From the NCBI GenBank assembly GCA_018375265.1, contig JAHADO010000075.1:1-6568 (forward strand): DNA of 6,568 nucleotides, read 5' to 3'. The notes under the pieces are model-generated. The model was not told the origin of the DNA. It saw only the letters and a list, made by a program, of their open reading frames with translations, and ran no database searches. Every line of letters starts with the position of its first letter. Position 1 is the first letter of the stretch. The position numbers and the translations under genes were made by a program. The stretch comes from Campylobacter concisus (lineage in GTDB: Bacteria; Campylobacterota; Campylobacteria; Campylobacterales; Campylobacteraceae). Below, piece by piece: positions 4,633-6,568 of the stretch.

Positions 4633-6568
4633 TAAATTTTTAGTTCTTTTGCCGATATTTTTGGCAGCTTTCGCTTGCTTTTATAGTGGCGCGCTCTACT
4701 TTGATAAATTTAGGATCTCTTATGCCATAAATAGTGAGGTAAAAAGAGAAAGTTTGATAAGAAAAACCTTAGATGCGATCGTTTCAGAAAGAATAGCTTA
4801 CGAAAGATACAGCCAAACTAGGTCGCCACAAGACGAGACGGCTTTAAGAGAGGCAAATGCTGCTAAGAATTTGTTTGTAAAAAGTTTATCAAACAGCCTT
4901 TCTAACACACCAGATGATAAAAGGATAAGAGATAGGCTAAATGAAGTTTTAAAAAACGCAAATGCAAGTTGGGAGAGCTCTAATCTCTCGTTTCTTAGCT
5001 TTGTTGAGTTAGCAAATTCTGCTGTTGAAAGTGGGCAAATTTTATTTAGAGATGTTGCTTTAGACATTGATATCAAGCGTCATATACTCTCTTTACTTAG
5101 AACCTATGAGCTGCTTCAAAACGTAAATACCACAAAAGAGCACATCTTGGCCGTGCTTATGGGTAAAGAAAAAATTACCGAAAGTTCGCTAAAACAATCT
5201 CTAGATAGCCTTAAATACAACGATATAAATGCAAATTTACTCCCAAATGGCGACATAAAAGACAACATAATAAGAGATATAGATAGGCTTGATAATATAG
5301 AGATCTCTCAGGGCTATGACGAGATCCGCCTTAAGCTAAAGCTAAAAAATGAGCTAACACGTGATGAAATTTTGCAGATATATACCTTTGAAAGCAATAG
5401 AGCCAAGCTCTTTAGCAAGATAGCAAATGTCTTAAGTGACGAGCTAAAGAGACTAAATGATAACTTTAGAGTAAAGGTGCTTAGTCTAACATTTTTGATG
5501 TTTTTTCTATCGCTTTGGCTCTTTTACGCTGGCTATAAAACATACATCTGGCTAAAAGCTCTAGAAAATTTAAACCAAAAAATGAAGCTTGTAAGAGATG
5601 AGATTTTAAAAAGAGGTGATAGAAATCCACAAAATTTAATAGAAAGTTTCATTGCGCTATATAAAGAGCTACTTCAAAAATATGAGCAAGAAAGAAGCTT
5701 TGCTGCGATAAAAGATAGGCTGCTTGTTAGGCTAAATAAGAAATTTTACCTCTCAAAAGAGCAAATTTTAAGCTCGGTCGCTACGCTAAAAAAAGATGAA
5801 AATGTCCTTAAAAATGAGCTTGTTTTTGAAAATTTAGAAAAAAATAGCCAGATAATCGCGATAAATTACAGCAATATAAAAGGCTTGCTTGATAGCAAAA
5901 ATGGCGAGTTAAGCCTAAATTTAAAGCCATTTAACCCACAAATTTTGTTTTCAAATATCCTTGAAGCGCAGATACCTTTTACGCAAGAGAAAAAGCTAAA
6001 TTTCTTAACCTATCTTGACGCAAACATTAGCGATGAGCTGGAGGGTGATAGCGAGAAGATAAGCGTCGTCTTTGGCTCTATCATGCAAGCTGTCGTGACA
6101 AAATGCGATAAATTTGCCAACTTGATAGTAGAGATAAAAAATGTCAGCGACGCTCTTAGTCAAAGTGGCCTTTTACTCATCGAAACAAAGATAAGGACAA
6201 ATCAAATTTTCATAAATGAAGAGCAGATAAAAGCTTTAAACGCAGAAGATGAAAATGAGATAAATGACGAAGAGAGCGAGTTTTATCTAAGACTTGCCGG
6301 CTTTTATCTAAAGCTTTTTAACTCAAGCCTTGACATAAGCACGCTTGGCGGAGCTGGTAATGAGTTTAAATTTATCCTTAGTCTAAAAAAAGTGCAAAAA
6401 CTGCAAAATTTCAGCCTAAATCACGAGCTAAGGATCGCGTATCTGCCTGATATAAATGCAAAATATAATGAATTTTTCGCAGCCACTTTAGAAGATATGG
6501 GGCTTAGGTTTCAAAATATCATCTCAAACAACCAAGCACTAGCGAAAAACTACGACATCGTCTTTGCA
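4622..6568 (+). CDS. membrane sensor with NIT-like domain, degenerate histidine kinase and receiver-like C-terminus (cut by window edge)
   Basis: An inner-membrane sensor, 649 residues seen and still open. Membrane segments at about 6-26 and 285-305 enclose a helical periplasmic region (30-283) that resembles a NIT (nitrate/nitrite-sensing) domain: LDAIVSERIAYERY at 50-63 and LLQNVNTTKEHILAVLMGKE at 164-183 match the two E-R/K-E helices of that fold. The cytoplasmic part follows hybrid kinase order but is degenerate. RLNKKFYLSKEQ (370-381) aligns with the H-box with Lys373 for His. LLDSKNGELSLNLKPF (422-437) and GDSEKISVVFGSIMQA (475-490) are recognisable, with Gln489 for the N-box Asn. No DxGxG is seen, and the G2 stretch has become YLRLAGFYLKLF (555-566), though LGGAGNEFKFILSL (575-588) remains. 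From 602 a receiver-like domain starts (LRIAYLPDINAKYNEFF). It is probably catalytically inactive. AAGG lies 7 bases before the ATG, inside the overlapping upstream gene. Ligand and output unknown. Confidence 0.85.
   Translation, partial: MRVSKFLVLLPIFLAAFACFYSGALYFDKFRISYAINSEVKRESLIRKTLDAIVSERIAYERYSQTRSPQDETALREANAAKNLFVKSLSNSLSNTPDDKRIRDRLNEVLKNANASWESSNLSFLSFVELANSAVESGQILFRDVALDIDIKRHILSLLRTYELLQNVNTTKEHILAVLMGKEKITESSLKQSLDSLKYNDINANLLPNGDIKDNIIRDIDRLDNIEISQGYDEIRLKLKLKNELTRDEILQIYTFESNRAKLFSKIANVLSDELKRLNDNFRVKVLSLTFLMFFLSLWLFYAGYKTYIWLKALENLNQKMKLVRDEILKRGDRNPQNLIESFIALYKELLQKYEQERSFAAIKDRLLVRLNKKFYLSKEQILSSVATLKKDENVLKNELVFENLEKNSQIIAINYSNIKGLLDSKNGELSLNLKPFNPQILFSNILEAQIPFTQEKKLNFLTYLDANISDELEGDSEKISVVFGSIMQAVVTKCDKFANLIVEIKNVSDALSQSGLLLIETKIRTNQIFINEEQIKALNAEDENEINDEESEFYLRLAGFYLKLFNSSLDISTLGGAGNEFKFILSLKKVQKLQNFSLNHELRIAYLPDINAKYNEFFAATLEDMGLRFQNIISNNQALAKNYDIVFA

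Noticed and set aside
4798..5076. 92-residue minus-strand open frame opposite the sensor gene
   Set aside because: Antisense to the sensor's periplasmic region, Leu/Ser-rich as expected from the complement of its codons, with no start signal.
1..6568. Very frequent AAATTT/CAAATTT words across the window
   Set aside because: They follow from AT-rich campylobacterial codon pairs (AAT-TTA, AAA-TTT, CAA-ATT-TTA) and are not arranged as spaced repeats. No CRISPR array, tRNA, rRNA, insertion sequence or att-like repeat was seen.

Overview
The window looks like chromosomal DNA from a Campylobacter species, perhaps in the C. concisus/C. curvus range. This rests on the AT-rich composition, the very frequent AAATTT-type words and AAT-TTA codon pairs, and UvrC and NhaD proteins of campylobacterial character. 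The species is a guess; the genus-level call is more secure. Two divergent blocks meet near position 1,600.

The left block (1-1607) reads on the minus strand. It holds a 55-residue lipoprotein of the GCGYK type (1440-1607), then nhaD, a Na+/H+ antiporter (1-1326) that runs off the left edge just short of its C-terminus. The gap between them (1327-1439) has a good ribosome binding site, a -10-like hexamer, a 13-bp palindrome and a pair of 13-nt inverted repeats almost concentric with it. This is a likely control region for nhaD.

The right block (1572-6568) reads on the plus strand and is one tight run of four genes whose ends all overlap (7, 4 and 11 nt). The order is a DUF721/DciA-like protein, uvrC, a small PAS-plus-HPt-like protein and a large membrane sensor cut by the right edge. 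UvrC has all its expected parts: GIY-YIG nuclease, four cysteines for an Fe-S cluster, UVR motif, RNase H-like nuclease and HhH tail.

The most interesting part is the 3' half of this operon. The sensor has the architecture of a hybrid histidine kinase (two membrane segments, a NIT-like periplasmic region, kinase-like cytoplasmic region, start of a receiver-like domain). The residues that would take and transfer phosphate are replaced: the H-box histidine aligns with Lys373, the N-box asparagine with Gln489, and the G1 and G2 glycine boxes are not recognisable. The neighbouring HPt-like protein keeps the L-K-x-x-A-x-N-L frame of an HPt active helix but has Lys188 where the histidine should be. 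Both genes are open and keep fold-defining residues, so they may form a phosphate-independent signalling pair, placed in an operon with a DNA repair gene.

The 5' ends of the two divergent blocks overlap by 36 bp if the lipoprotein uses its GTG start, so the two transcripts would be complementary there.
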